Shown in pieces: positions 9,258 through 17,931 of a DNA stretch of 64,000 nucleotides; position 1 is the stretch's first letter, and the number at the start of each line of letters is the position of its first letter. The notes under the pieces are model-generated. The model saw only the letters and a list, made by a program, of their open reading frames with translations. It was not told the DNA's origin and ran no database searches. The DNA is taken from the NCBI RefSeq assembly GCF_014656395.1, contig NZ_BNCI01000001.1:248001-312000 (forward strand), given 5' to 3'. The position numbers were made by a program, and so were the translations under genes. Source of the stretch: Kordiimonas sediminis. GTDB lineage: Bacteria; Pseudomonadota; Alphaproteobacteria; Sphingomonadales; Kordiimonadaceae.

Positions 9258-9772
9258 CCTTCTCCGTGACTATGTTTCTTATATTTCTGCATTTTCTTGA
9301 TCAGCATCTGACGTTTCACCGGCTTTAGATAATCGAGGAAAACCTTACCATCCAGATAATCAATTTCGTGCTGTAGTACCTGCGCGAACCATCCATCTGC
9401 CTTTAACGTCTGCGATATGCCATCCCGGTCGAGATAAGTGACAGTTATTTGTTTCGGGCGCGTAATTTCTGCCCGAATGCCGGGATAGGAAAGCGATGCT
9501 TCTGGGAAAGTTTGTGTTTCCTCTGACACCTCGGTAATTTCAGGGTTTACGAGTGCAAGGGGCGTGCTTTTACCGTCTTCCTGCATATCAACCACAACAA
9601 TACGGTCCAGAATACCGACCATATTCGCGCCGATGCCTAGTCCCTTTTCCCGATACAGGACTTCGAACATCTGGTCGATCACTGCCCGGACTGTATCATC
9701 AACACTGGTAACTGCTGTTGCAGTTTTCTTAAAGATCGGATCAGGAGCCAAAATCAGGTCAAGAGACGCCAT
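9242..9772 (-). CDS. Peptide-deformylase-like protein with degenerate active site
   Basis: 176 aa with the overall fold and length of peptide deformylase (def), but all three catalytic motifs are altered. Motif 1 (GxGLAAxQ) reads GLGIGANM, so the glutamine is Met51. Motif 2 (EGCLS) reads EASLS, so the metal-binding cysteine is Ser93. Motif 3 (QHExDH) reads QHEIDY: His135 and Glu136 remain but the second histidine ligand is Tyr139. The normal Fe/Zn site cannot form, so removal of formyl from nascent peptides is unlikely. The C-terminus is His/Cys-rich (KHSHGEGCPCC). The ATG at 9772 is used because upstream codons run into rluA. It lies 23 bases after rluA. Confidence 0.85.
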   Translation of the reverse strand: MASLDLILAPDPIFKKTATAVTSVDDTVRAVIDQMFEVLYREKGLGIGANMVGILDRIVVVDMQEDGKSTPLALVNPEITEVSEETQTFPEASLSYPGIRAEITRPKQITVTYLDRDGISQTLKADGWFAQVLQHEIDYLDGKVFLDYLKPVKRQMLIKKMQKYKKHSHGEGCPCC

Positions 9773-9795
9773 AGTTTCAATACTTTCAAAAGAGA

Positions 9796-10452
9796 TTAGA
9801 AGGGTACAGGCGCAAAAAACTGGCACCGCTCTTCTGTAACAGGATGCGTAATTGTAAGGCGTTCAGCGTGCAGGAGCAACCTTTTAGACGCCGCTAGTGC
9901 CTCCCCTGTCGCATATAGCGCATCGCCCAGAATTGGGTGCCCAAGCGCGAGCATATGAACCCGCAATTGATGCGACCGTCCGGTTATCGGTGTCAGCTTT
10001 ACCCGCGTGCGGTCGTCGTGTCTTTCAACCACCTGATACTGGGTCTGCGCAGACTTACCCAGTTCATGATCAATGATTTGCTTTGGCCTGTTTGGCCAAT
10101 CACAGCGCATGGGCAGATCAATGGTGCCCCTATCCTGTTCTATGCGGCCAGCCACCACCGCCACATAGTCTTTATCCGTTTTTCTGTCCTGAAACTGTCG
10201 ACTTAAGGCCCGGTGACTGTCTTTTGACTTGGCCATCACAATCACGCCAGACGTTTCCATATCAAGCCTATGGACGGTCAACGCTCCGCCCGTATGGTCC
10301 TGCGCCCGTAACTGCAGACTGTCTTTCCGGTCATCTGTACGGCCGGGAACGCTAAGAAGGCCAGACTGCTTATTAAGAACCAGCAGGCTGTCATCTTCAA
10401 ACAGGATATCCAGATACGGATCCAGAGGCGGTGTGTAAACAGATGATATCAC
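9796..10452 (-). CDS. rluA: Dual-specificity RNA pseudouridine synthase RluA
   Basis: Isomerises uridine to pseudouridine in 23S rRNA (position 746) and tRNA (position 32) by family knowledge. 218 aa, nearly identical in length to E. coli RluA (219). It shows the N-terminal LDILFEDDSLLVLNKQSGLLS, the catalytic motif HRLDMETSGVIV (Asp), and the C-terminal GRSHQLRVHMLALGHPILGD. There is no S4 domain, consistent with RluA rather than RluC/D. The first codon is GTG with a weak ribosome-binding site, so the start could shift slightly. Confidence 0.88.
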   Translation of the reverse strand: MISSVYTPPLDPYLDILFEDDSLLVLNKQSGLLSVPGRTDDRKDSLQLRAQDHTGGALTVHRLDMETSGVIVMAKSKDSHRALSRQFQDRKTDKDYVAVVAGRIEQDRGTIDLPMRCDWPNRPKQIIDHELGKSAQTQYQVVERHDDRTRVKLTPITGRSHQLRVHMLALGHPILGDALYATGEALAASKRLLLHAERLTITHPVTEERCQFFAPVPF

Positions 10453-10518
10453 AGTGCAAATCCATTGCTTGCCAGGAACTACCGCCTCTTAGTCTGTTTT
10501 TGCGCTGCAGTCTATTTC

Positions 10519-12222
10519 CTAGACTGCATTCTTTTTCATTGATCGCCGCCCAAAGAGCATCAGAATGCCCCACAATGTGACTGCGCCGACGCCAAGTCCA
10601 ACATACCAAGGAATTCCAAAGCCTGCCGGCAGTGTACCAAGGAGAATAGCAACCGCCCCGACAAGTAGTGCATAAGGCAACTGCGTCCGAACGTGTTCCA
10701 CATGATTACAGCCAGACGCCATGGACGATAGAATGGTAGTATCGGAGATCGGGGAACAATGATCCCCCCATACTGCGCCCGCAAGAACGCAGGATATAGC
10801 AGAATAGACAACTGCCATATTCTCAGGATGCGGTGCATCACCGCCCCCGATAATTGCCCAGGCAAGCGGCACTACCAGTGGCATCAGAACAGCCATCGTG
10901 CCCCAGCTGGACCCTGTGCCCAATGCAGTCAGGCCAGCGATAATGAAGGTCAGCATCGGCAAGACTTCCATTGGCAAATCTTCTGCCAGCAAGGCGATCA
11001 GATAATCGGCGGTGCGAAGTTCACTTGTGATTTCTGCAAGCGACCAGGAAAGCGCCAGGATAACGATTGCCGGGGCAACACTGGTCATGCCTTCAAGCCA
11101 GGCATCAAACGCTTCTTCCAAATTCAACAAACGCTGTACAACAGTCAGCGCCACTGCAACTATACTGCCCAGAAGCGATGCCCACAAAAGCGATTTATAC
11201 GAATCTGCCGTGCCCAGTATTTCCCGAATAGTCTCACCTTCACCGGTAATGATCAGCCCCGCAAACACCGTGACAATCACAACCAGAATTGGCAGCACCG
11301 CATTAATCGCCCGCGACGGCAACTCCATCGATACTGTGTCACTGCCAGAAAGGCTGTCCGGGATACCCTTACGTTCAAGGGGTGTCACATCATCCGCATC
11401 GGACAGCGAATCCAGCATATCATCCGCAGTGTCTGGCGCATCCACAGCACGCTGTTCGGCGCGCAGCATCGGGCCAAAATCGCGCCCCGTGAAACTGATC
11501 ATCAATACAAAAAGGATCGCAAGTATGGGATAAAAACTATAGGCCAGTGTATTAAGAAAAATCAGATAGGCACTTTCCAAACCGCTGATGTTTTCAATGG
11601 CTTGGTCAATCAAGCCAACCTCGTAACCAATCCAGACCGAGATCAGGGAAATAGAGGCCACAGGCGCTGCCGTAGAATCGACAATATAGGCAAGCTTCTC
11701 ACGCGATACTTTCAAACGGTCCGTCAAAGGCCGCATGGTGTTACCAACAACAAGCGTATTGGTATAATCGTCAAAGAAAATTGCCAGCCCCATAAAGGCG
11801 CTTCCCAGCTGGGCTTTTCTGCGGTTGGTGGCCCAGCGCGCCACTTTCTCAACCACACCCAGCATGCCGCCATTATTTGAAATAACGCCGACCATCCCAC
11901 CGATCGTCAGCGAGAAAATTATAATAGCCACATGGTCTGCGTCGGCCAATGCCGTCACCGCGTAGGTATCAATGGTGCGAAATAGACTGGACCCCAGCCC
12001 CTCCAGCGTTAAGCCAGATACAATCCAGGCACCAGACCACAGGCCAAGAAAAAGTGCCGGGATAACCTGCCGGAACAAAAAAGCCGTAATGATGGCAATC
12101 GCAGGCGGAAAAATACTGAGGATTGTCGGATCAGAGGACCCTCCTCCATCAGCGGCGAGCGCAATACTGCTAAAAATCGAAACCGTTACAAGCGCACCAA
12201 GCATTTTCCGCTTACTGACCAT
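10519..12222 (-). CDS. NhaC-family Na+/H+ antiporter
   Basis: 567-aa polytopic membrane protein with about 12 hydrophobic segments. Family-typical stretches include IGGMVGVISNNGGM, FMGLAIFFDDYTNTLVVG, STAAPVASISLISVWIGYE, TGSSWGTMAVLMPLVVPLAW and AGAVWGDHCSPISDTTILSS. The polar FFDDYTN and GDHCSPISDT motifs are hallmarks of NhaC-like exchangers. A hydrophobic N-terminus resembles a signal or first helix. The start at the second ATG (MVSKRKM), after GGAGGGTC, is preferred. Exact ions (Na+/H+ versus amino-acid or malate/lactate exchange) cannot be told from sequence. It lies 41 bases downstream of the patatin-like gene. Confidence 0.88.
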   Translation of the reverse strand: MVSKRKMLGALVTVSIFSSIALAADGGGSSDPTILSIFPPAIAIITAFLFRQVIPALFLGLWSGAWIVSGLTLEGLGSSLFRTIDTYAVTALADADHVAIIIFSLTIGGMVGVISNNGGMLGVVEKVARWATNRRKAQLGSAFMGLAIFFDDYTNTLVVGNTMRPLTDRLKVSREKLAYIVDSTAAPVASISLISVWIGYEVGLIDQAIENISGLESAYLIFLNTLAYSFYPILAILFVLMISFTGRDFGPMLRAEQRAVDAPDTADDMLDSLSDADDVTPLERKGIPDSLSGSDTVSMELPSRAINAVLPILVVIVTVFAGLIITGEGETIREILGTADSYKSLLWASLLGSIVAVALTVVQRLLNLEEAFDAWLEGMTSVAPAIVILALSWSLAEITSELRTADYLIALLAEDLPMEVLPMLTFIIAGLTALGTGSSWGTMAVLMPLVVPLAWAIIGGGDAPHPENMAVVYSAISCVLAGAVWGDHCSPISDTTILSSMASGCNHVEHVRTQLPYALLVGAVAILLGTLPAGFGIPWYVGLGVGAVTLWGILMLFGRRSMKKNAV

Positions 12223-12263
12223 AAAAGACCCTCCCATTCATTACCCACGTTGTACCCTAGCGG

Positions 12264-14627
12264 TTACTGAAATTTATGCAACAGATCCGAGATAATATCC
12301 TGCGCCCGTTCTGCGTGGTTTTTTTCTGTCTCAAGGATGCTGATATACAAGCGGCGCATAAAATCATCAATGTCGAAGTCTGGCGGCAATGCATCTGGCC
12401 CGGCTGCGTCGATGACAAAATCCACCAGCCTTTTTGCAGCGTGCAGTCGGCCCCACAGATAATCATTCTCCCGCGCCCGACGAGAAAAGAAAGCCCCGAA
12501 ATTATTCAGCCTGTTGCCCATCAACACACCGGCCATATCCTGTCCCAGCATTTTGGGACAATCCTGCGGACTGATACGGTCGACACGAATTTCGTCATTT
12601 TCGATAACATCGGTCTGAACAGACAGGGGGAAGGTCACAACATCAAAGAAAGCAAACCCGACATAGGCACGAAACAGTTCCTGCCTAAGCCCCGTGTCCA
12701 TAACTGTTTTCAGGATCTGCGCCAGTTCATAGTCAAGATTGTAATCCTGTTCTTCAAGGTTCATTGCCTCTTCCAGCACCTTTAAGACAGCATTCACACT
12801 CTCTGGATCGCCCGGCCTGATGGATGCCCAGTCAAAAGAAAATCCCATATACGGATCAGGCGTCAAATATGCGGTAAACCCTTCAAGGGCCGTATAGAGA
12901 ACCTTTTTCAGGCGCGCGCCACCACGGGACACGGCCCCTTGCCCAGAACGCTGCACATAGCGGTTTATTTTCTTGATTACGAACCGTATGCGCCGGATCC
13001 GAAAATCAAGATCAAGCCCCCGGAACAGAAGGATACGCGCTTTAAAGGCTGTTCCTTCATCATAGGTAACAGCATCCATACTGGTGCCCGTAGGCAGAAG
13101 CCCGGTCACACTGGACCACCAGACGAGAGTATCCTGAATATCCTTGATGCTATCCTTGTCGCCGCTACGCTCTGCGACACATTTGGCAATATCCGCAATA
13201 TGATCCAGAAGCTGAATGGCCTTGGTATGCGAATAGGCACCATAACTATAGCCAGCTTCGCTGTATGCCATTGTGTGGGCCTGCTCTCGCCAGGAAGCAA
13301 GAAGTGCCGTATCAATCATCCTGGATGCATCCAGTGACAGCAAACCGTCCACATGCTTGCGCACTTGCTTTTCTACCGTATCTGTCACCAGGTCATGGCG
13401 GCGAGCCAGTTTGTTTTGTCGGGCGATACCGCGTAGATCCTCATAGATAGGCTCCCGGCGTGGTATCTCAGCCAATGACGACAAAATGGTCCTGAAAAAA
13501 CCGGGCGGCGCTGGTACCGCACCTGTGTCCGGCCCCTGCAGATCATCCGGCATTGGATCAACATAGATAATACGGCGGTCAACCTCGCGGTGGGCCGGGC
13601 GTTCATAAATGGCCTGAATTGCGGAAGCGAATGGTTTATTATTGGTCACCCCGCCATCAATAAACGACATATCAAACAATGTGTCTGTATCGTCCACAAA
13701 CGCTGGAAAATTATGAGCGATAAATGTATCGCGTCCATCCCATGTTTGACCTCTTTCCTTCAGTGTTTCGGCCAGATCTTTCAACCGAACAGGCGGAAAG
13801 GCCCCAGGAAAAGACGAGGTCGCCCGTGCCACAAATCCAAGCCCCGCTATATGGTCATCATTCAGTTCTGACCATTCTGTACCATCTGCCTGCCGTCTGT
13901 AGGAAAACTTCGCCGTTAGACCGTGCTGGTGCTCTGTAACCTGATCAGGGTCATGCAGACTTAAAGATCGCCGTTGGCCAAAGAAATTTGTCAGACTGAC
14001 AAAGAGATCAAGCTTATGACCAGGGGGCAACAAACTGTTGCAGGTTTCCGCTTTCCCCATGTTCGTACAGGCATCAAGCATCCACCCCAGCATAACCTTC
14101 CCTGAAAAAGGCGGCTGAAACCACCTCGACCGGACAAACCGCATCAGTTTGTTTTCCATCTCGGGATCACCCTGAGAAAGGGCATGGATACGACGCTTGA
14201 ACAGATAAAACAGCGGATAGAGGTAAAACTTGCTCCATTTACCGGCCAACGTGTCCTGATCCATTAATTGTTCAATATCCCCCAAATTCAGCCACATATG
14301 GCGAAGGGGTGCCAACGAGAGATCGTGCGCGAGTGCCCGTGACAGGAATATGCCGTTAATGCCACCAGCTGATGCACCGGACACAACATCCACGATCACA
14401 CGCAGCTTAACCTGTGGCGCCAATGCTTCCAGCAGTTCGGCATACAGGCGCTCTGTGTCAACTTCAGGATATTTCTGAAAGCGCTCTTCCGTGCCCATGT
14501 CAGAATCATGAAATGCCCGGGATGCCCGAACAAGCTTCAGTATTTCATTAGAAATACCATTCATGTAAACCGCAAGGGATGCACCGCCATAACAGACAAG
14601 TGCCAGCCTAAGTTCCAATTCGCGCAT
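12264..14627 (-). CDS. Patatin-like lipase/acyl hydrolase
   Basis: 787-aa protein of the long patatin-related family seen in alphaproteobacteria. The oxyanion glycine motif is CYGGASLAVYMNGI, the nucleophile elbow VSGASAGGING (GxSxG) and the catalytic Asp in MSFIDGGVTNNKPF, so the Ser-Asp dyad is intact. The region after about residue 400 is family-specific with no recognised motif. No signal peptide is seen, so it is probably cytoplasmic or membrane-associated. The start ATG is preceded by AGAGG. It lies 105 bases after the HMG-CoA reductase gene. The substrate (phospholipid or other acyl ester) is not inferable. Confidence 0.9.
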   Translation of the reverse strand: MRELELRLALVCYGGASLAVYMNGISNEILKLVRASRAFHDSDMGTEERFQKYPEVDTERLYAELLEALAPQVKLRVIVDVVSGASAGGINGIFLSRALAHDLSLAPLRHMWLNLGDIEQLMDQDTLAGKWSKFYLYPLFYLFKRRIHALSQGDPEMENKLMRFVRSRWFQPPFSGKVMLGWMLDACTNMGKAETCNSLLPPGHKLDLFVSLTNFFGQRRSLSLHDPDQVTEHQHGLTAKFSYRRQADGTEWSELNDDHIAGLGFVARATSSFPGAFPPVRLKDLAETLKERGQTWDGRDTFIAHNFPAFVDDTDTLFDMSFIDGGVTNNKPFASAIQAIYERPAHREVDRRIIYVDPMPDDLQGPDTGAVPAPPGFFRTILSSLAEIPRREPIYEDLRGIARQNKLARRHDLVTDTVEKQVRKHVDGLLSLDASRMIDTALLASWREQAHTMAYSEAGYSYGAYSHTKAIQLLDHIADIAKCVAERSGDKDSIKDIQDTLVWWSSVTGLLPTGTSMDAVTYDEGTAFKARILLFRGLDLDFRIRRIRFVIKKINRYVQRSGQGAVSRGGARLKKVLYTALEGFTAYLTPDPYMGFSFDWASIRPGDPESVNAVLKVLEEAMNLEEQDYNLDYELAQILKTVMDTGLRQELFRAYVGFAFFDVVTFPLSVQTDVIENDEIRVDRISPQDCPKMLGQDMAGVLMGNRLNNFGAFFSRRARENDYLWGRLHAAKRLVDFVIDAAGPDALPPDFDIDDFMRRLYISILETEKNHAERAQDIISDLLHKFQ

Positions 14628-14732
14628 ACTGCCTCTTCTGAAATTCTGCGTTTATAGTGCCACGAGTGATGACTGATTACCACCGGGAAAACACGCACTA
14701 AACTCAGACGGCGAGCAAGTCTTCACCCTTCA

Positions 14733-15923
14733 TCAGGGACGGTTACGACCAAGTTTATCATGAGCATCCACCCAGTCACCTGCAACCACCGCGCTGGCAA
14801 GAGATATTTCACCGGCCAGCACCGTTGCCGCACAGATTTCGATAAATTTTTGGACCTTATCCGCACCGTAACACCCTAGCATTTCCAAGCATTCACGCTG
14901 TGTTGCAAGACCGGTACCGCCCCCATATGTCGCAACGATCAAAGACGGAATTGTGATGGACCAGTATATATCTCCGTTATCAAGAAGATCGGCATATGTG
15001 ATCGCGGCATGAGATTCTGCGATATTGGCCGCGTCCTGCCCTGTTGCGATAAAAAGAGCAGTGAGCCCATTTGCCGAATGCATGCCGTTATTTGCCGTAC
15101 CCGCCAACATACCGCCCGCGGACGACACAAGCCGTGCCCGAAACAGGGCAGCCGCCGTCGTGCCCATACGCTGTTCAATCAGCTCTTTTGGTATCACTGC
15201 TTCTGCGATAACACGCGCCCCGCGTGAATGCAGCATGTTCATATGGGAATGCTTTTTATCGGTATCTATGGCACCGGATAATGTATAGCGTGTTGGAAGG
15301 TCATACGTGCTTACAATCCATTCACAGGCAGCCTGGGTTGCCTTGCCACTCATATTCTGACCAGCAGCATCGCCGGTCGTATAATTGAAACGCAGGTACA
15401 GCATGCGTCCCACACACCACTGCTGAATTTTTACCAATTTGCCAACACTTGTGGTCGTCTCCGCCTGTGCCTTAATGGCATCAAACCGCGCCTCAATCCA
15501 GTTCCCCAGATTACGTGCGCCCCGGGCGTCTTCGCAGTGAAACACTGGCGCGCGCTGCATATATCTTTCGGCAATCGTTGTTTTCACACCGCCCATTTCA
15601 GACAACAGACGCATGCCGCGGTTATAACTGGCAACCAGTGTTCCTTCAGTTGTCGCAAGAGGAATGTAAAAATCGCCCTTCGCATACTCGCCCTCTATCC
15701 GCAGCGGGCCCGCCAAACCAATGGGAACCTGCGCAACGCCCATATAGTTTTCAATATTGCCAGGCAATGTTGCAGGGTCTACAGAACCGCTGCCAACATG
15801 GGATAGTTCAGCACCAGATACTTGCTGCATGAAGGACCGACGCTTTGCCGCCATATCGTTCGTGTAATCATTTTCCTTATCACGAGGAACCTTCGGAACT
15901 TCAGACACAACATCACCCGACAT
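14733..15923 (-). CDS. Hydroxymethylglutaryl-CoA reductase (HMGR)
   Basis: Interconverts HMG-CoA and mevalonate with NAD(P)H. 396 aa. Visible motifs: ENYMGVAQVPIGLAGPL (substrate binding), the catalytic Glu in ATTEGTLVASYNRG, the catalytic Lys in DTDKKHSHMN, DAAGQNMSGKA (DAxGxN, catalytic Asp) and GGGTGLATQRECLEMLG. The C-terminal His is probably that in DWVDAHDKLGRNR. These look closer to class I than to the degradative class II enzymes. No other mevalonate-pathway gene is in the window. The ATG at 15923 follows AGGTGGGTGGTGAT; a GTG four codons earlier is possible. Confidence 0.92.
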   Translation of the reverse strand: MSGDVVSEVPKVPRDKENDYTNDMAAKRRSFMQQVSGAELSHVGSGSVDPATLPGNIENYMGVAQVPIGLAGPLRIEGEYAKGDFYIPLATTEGTLVASYNRGMRLLSEMGGVKTTIAERYMQRAPVFHCEDARGARNLGNWIEARFDAIKAQAETTTSVGKLVKIQQWCVGRMLYLRFNYTTGDAAGQNMSGKATQAACEWIVSTYDLPTRYTLSGAIDTDKKHSHMNMLHSRGARVIAEAVIPKELIEQRMGTTAAALFRARLVSSAGGMLAGTANNGMHSANGLTALFIATGQDAANIAESHAAITYADLLDNGDIYWSITIPSLIVATYGGGTGLATQRECLEMLGCYGADKVQKFIEICAATVLAGEISLASAVVAGDWVDAHDKLGRNRP

Positions 15924-16056
15924 ATCACCACCCACCTATTTTTAATGATTAACATTATATTGTTTTTTGGCAAATTCGGTGGAAATGACAAGGGTTTTCT
16001 TCAAACCATCTACTATTTAGTGTATAAAAATACCATAAGAAGGAAAGGACACCCGT

Positions 16057-16335
16057 ATGACTGACTTTCTCCATGCGCTGGCCGAGGGGCTGCGTACCAA
16101 AGAAAAACTGCTTGAAGACCATAATGACCATCCGGCCTTTGACAGCCCGGAAGGCGCCTCTTTCAAACAGGAATATGATGACCTGCTACAACAGGTAAAA
16201 GAATTGAATGACCGCATTGATGCTGCACGCCGGGAAGGCAAAGACTATGACGAGCATTTCGAGCGTACAATCAATGACGACACCCAGAAAATTTCCGTGG
16301 CTATTGATAGCTGGTCCAAAAAAATAAAGCGGTAA
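16057..16335 (+). CDS. Small acidic coiled-coil protein, unknown function
   Basis: Unrecognised 92-residue protein, highly charged and predicted helical. The heptad-like segment around residues 35-75 suggests a short coiled coil. No signal peptide, membrane segment or cysteine. It has a clear Shine-Dalgarno (AAGGAAAGG) before the ATG and a strong intrinsic terminator after its stop, so it is a monocistronic, probably well-expressed gene. Divergent from the HMG-CoA reductase gene. Confidence 0.78.
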   Translation: MTDFLHALAEGLRTKEKLLEDHNDHPAFDSPEGASFKQEYDDLLQQVKELNDRIDAARREGKDYDEHFERTINDDTQKISVAIDSWSKKIKR

Positions 16336-16355
16336 GACCCGGTTTTCACATGAAT

Positions 16356-16391
16356 AAGCCGCCCCTGACAAACAAATCAAGGGCGGCTTTT
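16356..16391 (+). terminator. Intrinsic terminator after the 92-aa gene
   Basis: GCCGCCC (16358-16364) pairs with GGGCGGC (16381-16387), extended by flanking A-T pairs and followed by TTTT. It lies 20 bases after the stop of the small coiled-coil gene and also faces the end of the convergent serine hydrolase gene, so it may act in both directions. Confidence 0.85.
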
Positions 16392-16421
16392 ACTATTTAA
16401 ATAATGTCCGCAATAAACGGC

Positions 16422-17852
16422 CTATTTAGAATCTAGCGCCTCAAGAATATCTGCGGAGAATTTTGCAATATCAAACCGCTGCCCCGTCGCGCTATCGTAG
16501 CCTCGTCTGATAATCACCAGATTTCGAGACGGAATGACCATCATAAATTGTCCTCTGTTGCCAGCGGATGTAAACGCATCGTCCGGCATTCCCGGGAAAC
16601 GACTAGGATATAGCCAAAACTGGGCACCGTAGCCTGCGCGTGGTTTCCCGTCCTCTGTGTAATGAGGGGGCTGTACCGGTGCTTCGGTGCTGACATAGTC
16701 GCGCCAGCCTTCCGGCAGCAGACGTTCGCCCCGCCACACACCATCATTCAAATACAGGATACCCAGACGCGCCAAATCACGGGAAGTGGTCCAAACCTGA
16801 CTGGACATAACAAAATTGCCCTGCCAGTCCGTTTCAGGTGCGGTGTTATACATCCCAATTTTCCAGAAAAGATTATCAAAAGGGAACCGCAGCATGGCAT
16901 CTGTATCATCGCCCAGAGATGCCTTGATACTGCGAACAGCCAGCATTGTATCATTATTGGCATACTTCCAGCGCGTACCCGGCCGGGCTTCCAGCATCTT
17001 CTCTGTGGCATTGTCGGTTACCAGCCCGCCACCAAAATATACAAAACTAGTGCGGTTGCCTGCAACAGTGCTATCCAGTCCTGATGCCATATGCAGCAAG
17101 TGTTCCAGCGTAATCTGCCGGCGCGGGTCTGCGGGCGATGTCCATTCCGGAATGTTTGCAGGGGCTTTGACATCTGCAATACCCTTTTGGACCGCTATCC
17201 CAACAACCGTCGCCGCAATTGACTTTGCTGTTGACCATGTGCGCTGCGATGTAAAGGGGGTATAGCCTTCCTTATATTGTTCAATCAGCAACCGATCAGG
17301 CGTGGTAACCAGTGCAGCCGACATGACAGACGGATCTCCGTACCTATCTGTGGTAAAAGCAGCATTAATCACAGCTTTCAGCGCCTCACTTGCCCCCGTG
17401 CTGTCTGCTTCTGGAATACCATCGCCAAATGGCCACGGTTTTATATCCTTCGTGCGCATGCCAATTATACCGTCCGCGCCTGCGATCTGGTTCCGCATAG
17501 ACAGATCAGCACCAGGCGGCAACTGACTGCACCCAAGACCAGGACGCCAAACGGCGTAACGGGGCGGCATATCGTCACTGTACCAGGCAGAAACATATTT
17601 TTCTTCCGCGTGGATTTCAGCGTCCGGTAATTCAGCAAAGATTTCGCGGTAATCAGGTCTGATGCCACTTAGCTCATCGGCATTGATCATTTCTACCGGC
17701 TTGCGGGCGTTAAAAGTTGCGCTGCACGTGAATGCAGCCTTGTAGCCTGCCACCTGTGATTTTAACGTTTCCGGCATCAGCTCGATGGCTGTAGCACTCT
17801 GGCTAACTGTGGCTAAAAGGCCCAGTCCGAATAAATATGCGGTGGATTTCAT
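16422..17852 (-). CDS. Exported serine hydrolase, beta-lactamase (class C/CubicO) family
   Basis: 476 aa with an N-terminal signal peptide (core AYLFGLGLLATVSQSATA). The penicillin-binding-fold catalytic motifs are present: STAK (SxxK, in TWSTAKSIAATVVG) and YAN (YxN, in WKYANNDTML), with the C-terminal region GYGAQFWLYPSRFPGMP typical of CubicO-like esterases. It is likely a periplasmic esterase or peptidase; the family does not reveal the substrate. The second ATG is used because the signal peptide begins there. Convergent with the coiled-coil gene. Confidence 0.88.
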   Translation of the reverse strand: MKSTAYLFGLGLLATVSQSATAIELMPETLKSQVAGYKAAFTCSATFNARKPVEMINADELSGIRPDYREIFAELPDAEIHAEEKYVSAWYSDDMPPRYAVWRPGLGCSQLPPGADLSMRNQIAGADGIIGMRTKDIKPWPFGDGIPEADSTGASEALKAVINAAFTTDRYGDPSVMSAALVTTPDRLLIEQYKEGYTPFTSQRTWSTAKSIAATVVGIAVQKGIADVKAPANIPEWTSPADPRRQITLEHLLHMASGLDSTVAGNRTSFVYFGGGLVTDNATEKMLEARPGTRWKYANNDTMLAVRSIKASLGDDTDAMLRFPFDNLFWKIGMYNTAPETDWQGNFVMSSQVWTTSRDLARLGILYLNDGVWRGERLLPEGWRDYVSTEAPVQPPHYTEDGKPRAGYGAQFWLYPSRFPGMPDDAFTSAGNRGQFMMVIPSRNLVIIRRGYDSATGQRFDIAKFSADILEALDSK

Positions 17853-17931
17853 CTGTCCCTCCCTTTTAAAATCTATACAAGACCCCATAGTCAAAATGCA
17901 GGGCCAAGCTAGACAGGGCAGAACATTCTGA

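Noticed and set aside
10759-11880. Long plus-strand open frame (373 codons) opposite the NhaC antiporter gene
   Set aside because: Composition is His/Gln/Arg/Asn-rich without domain motifs, it has no ribosome-binding site, and it is fully antisense to a well-supported transporter gene.
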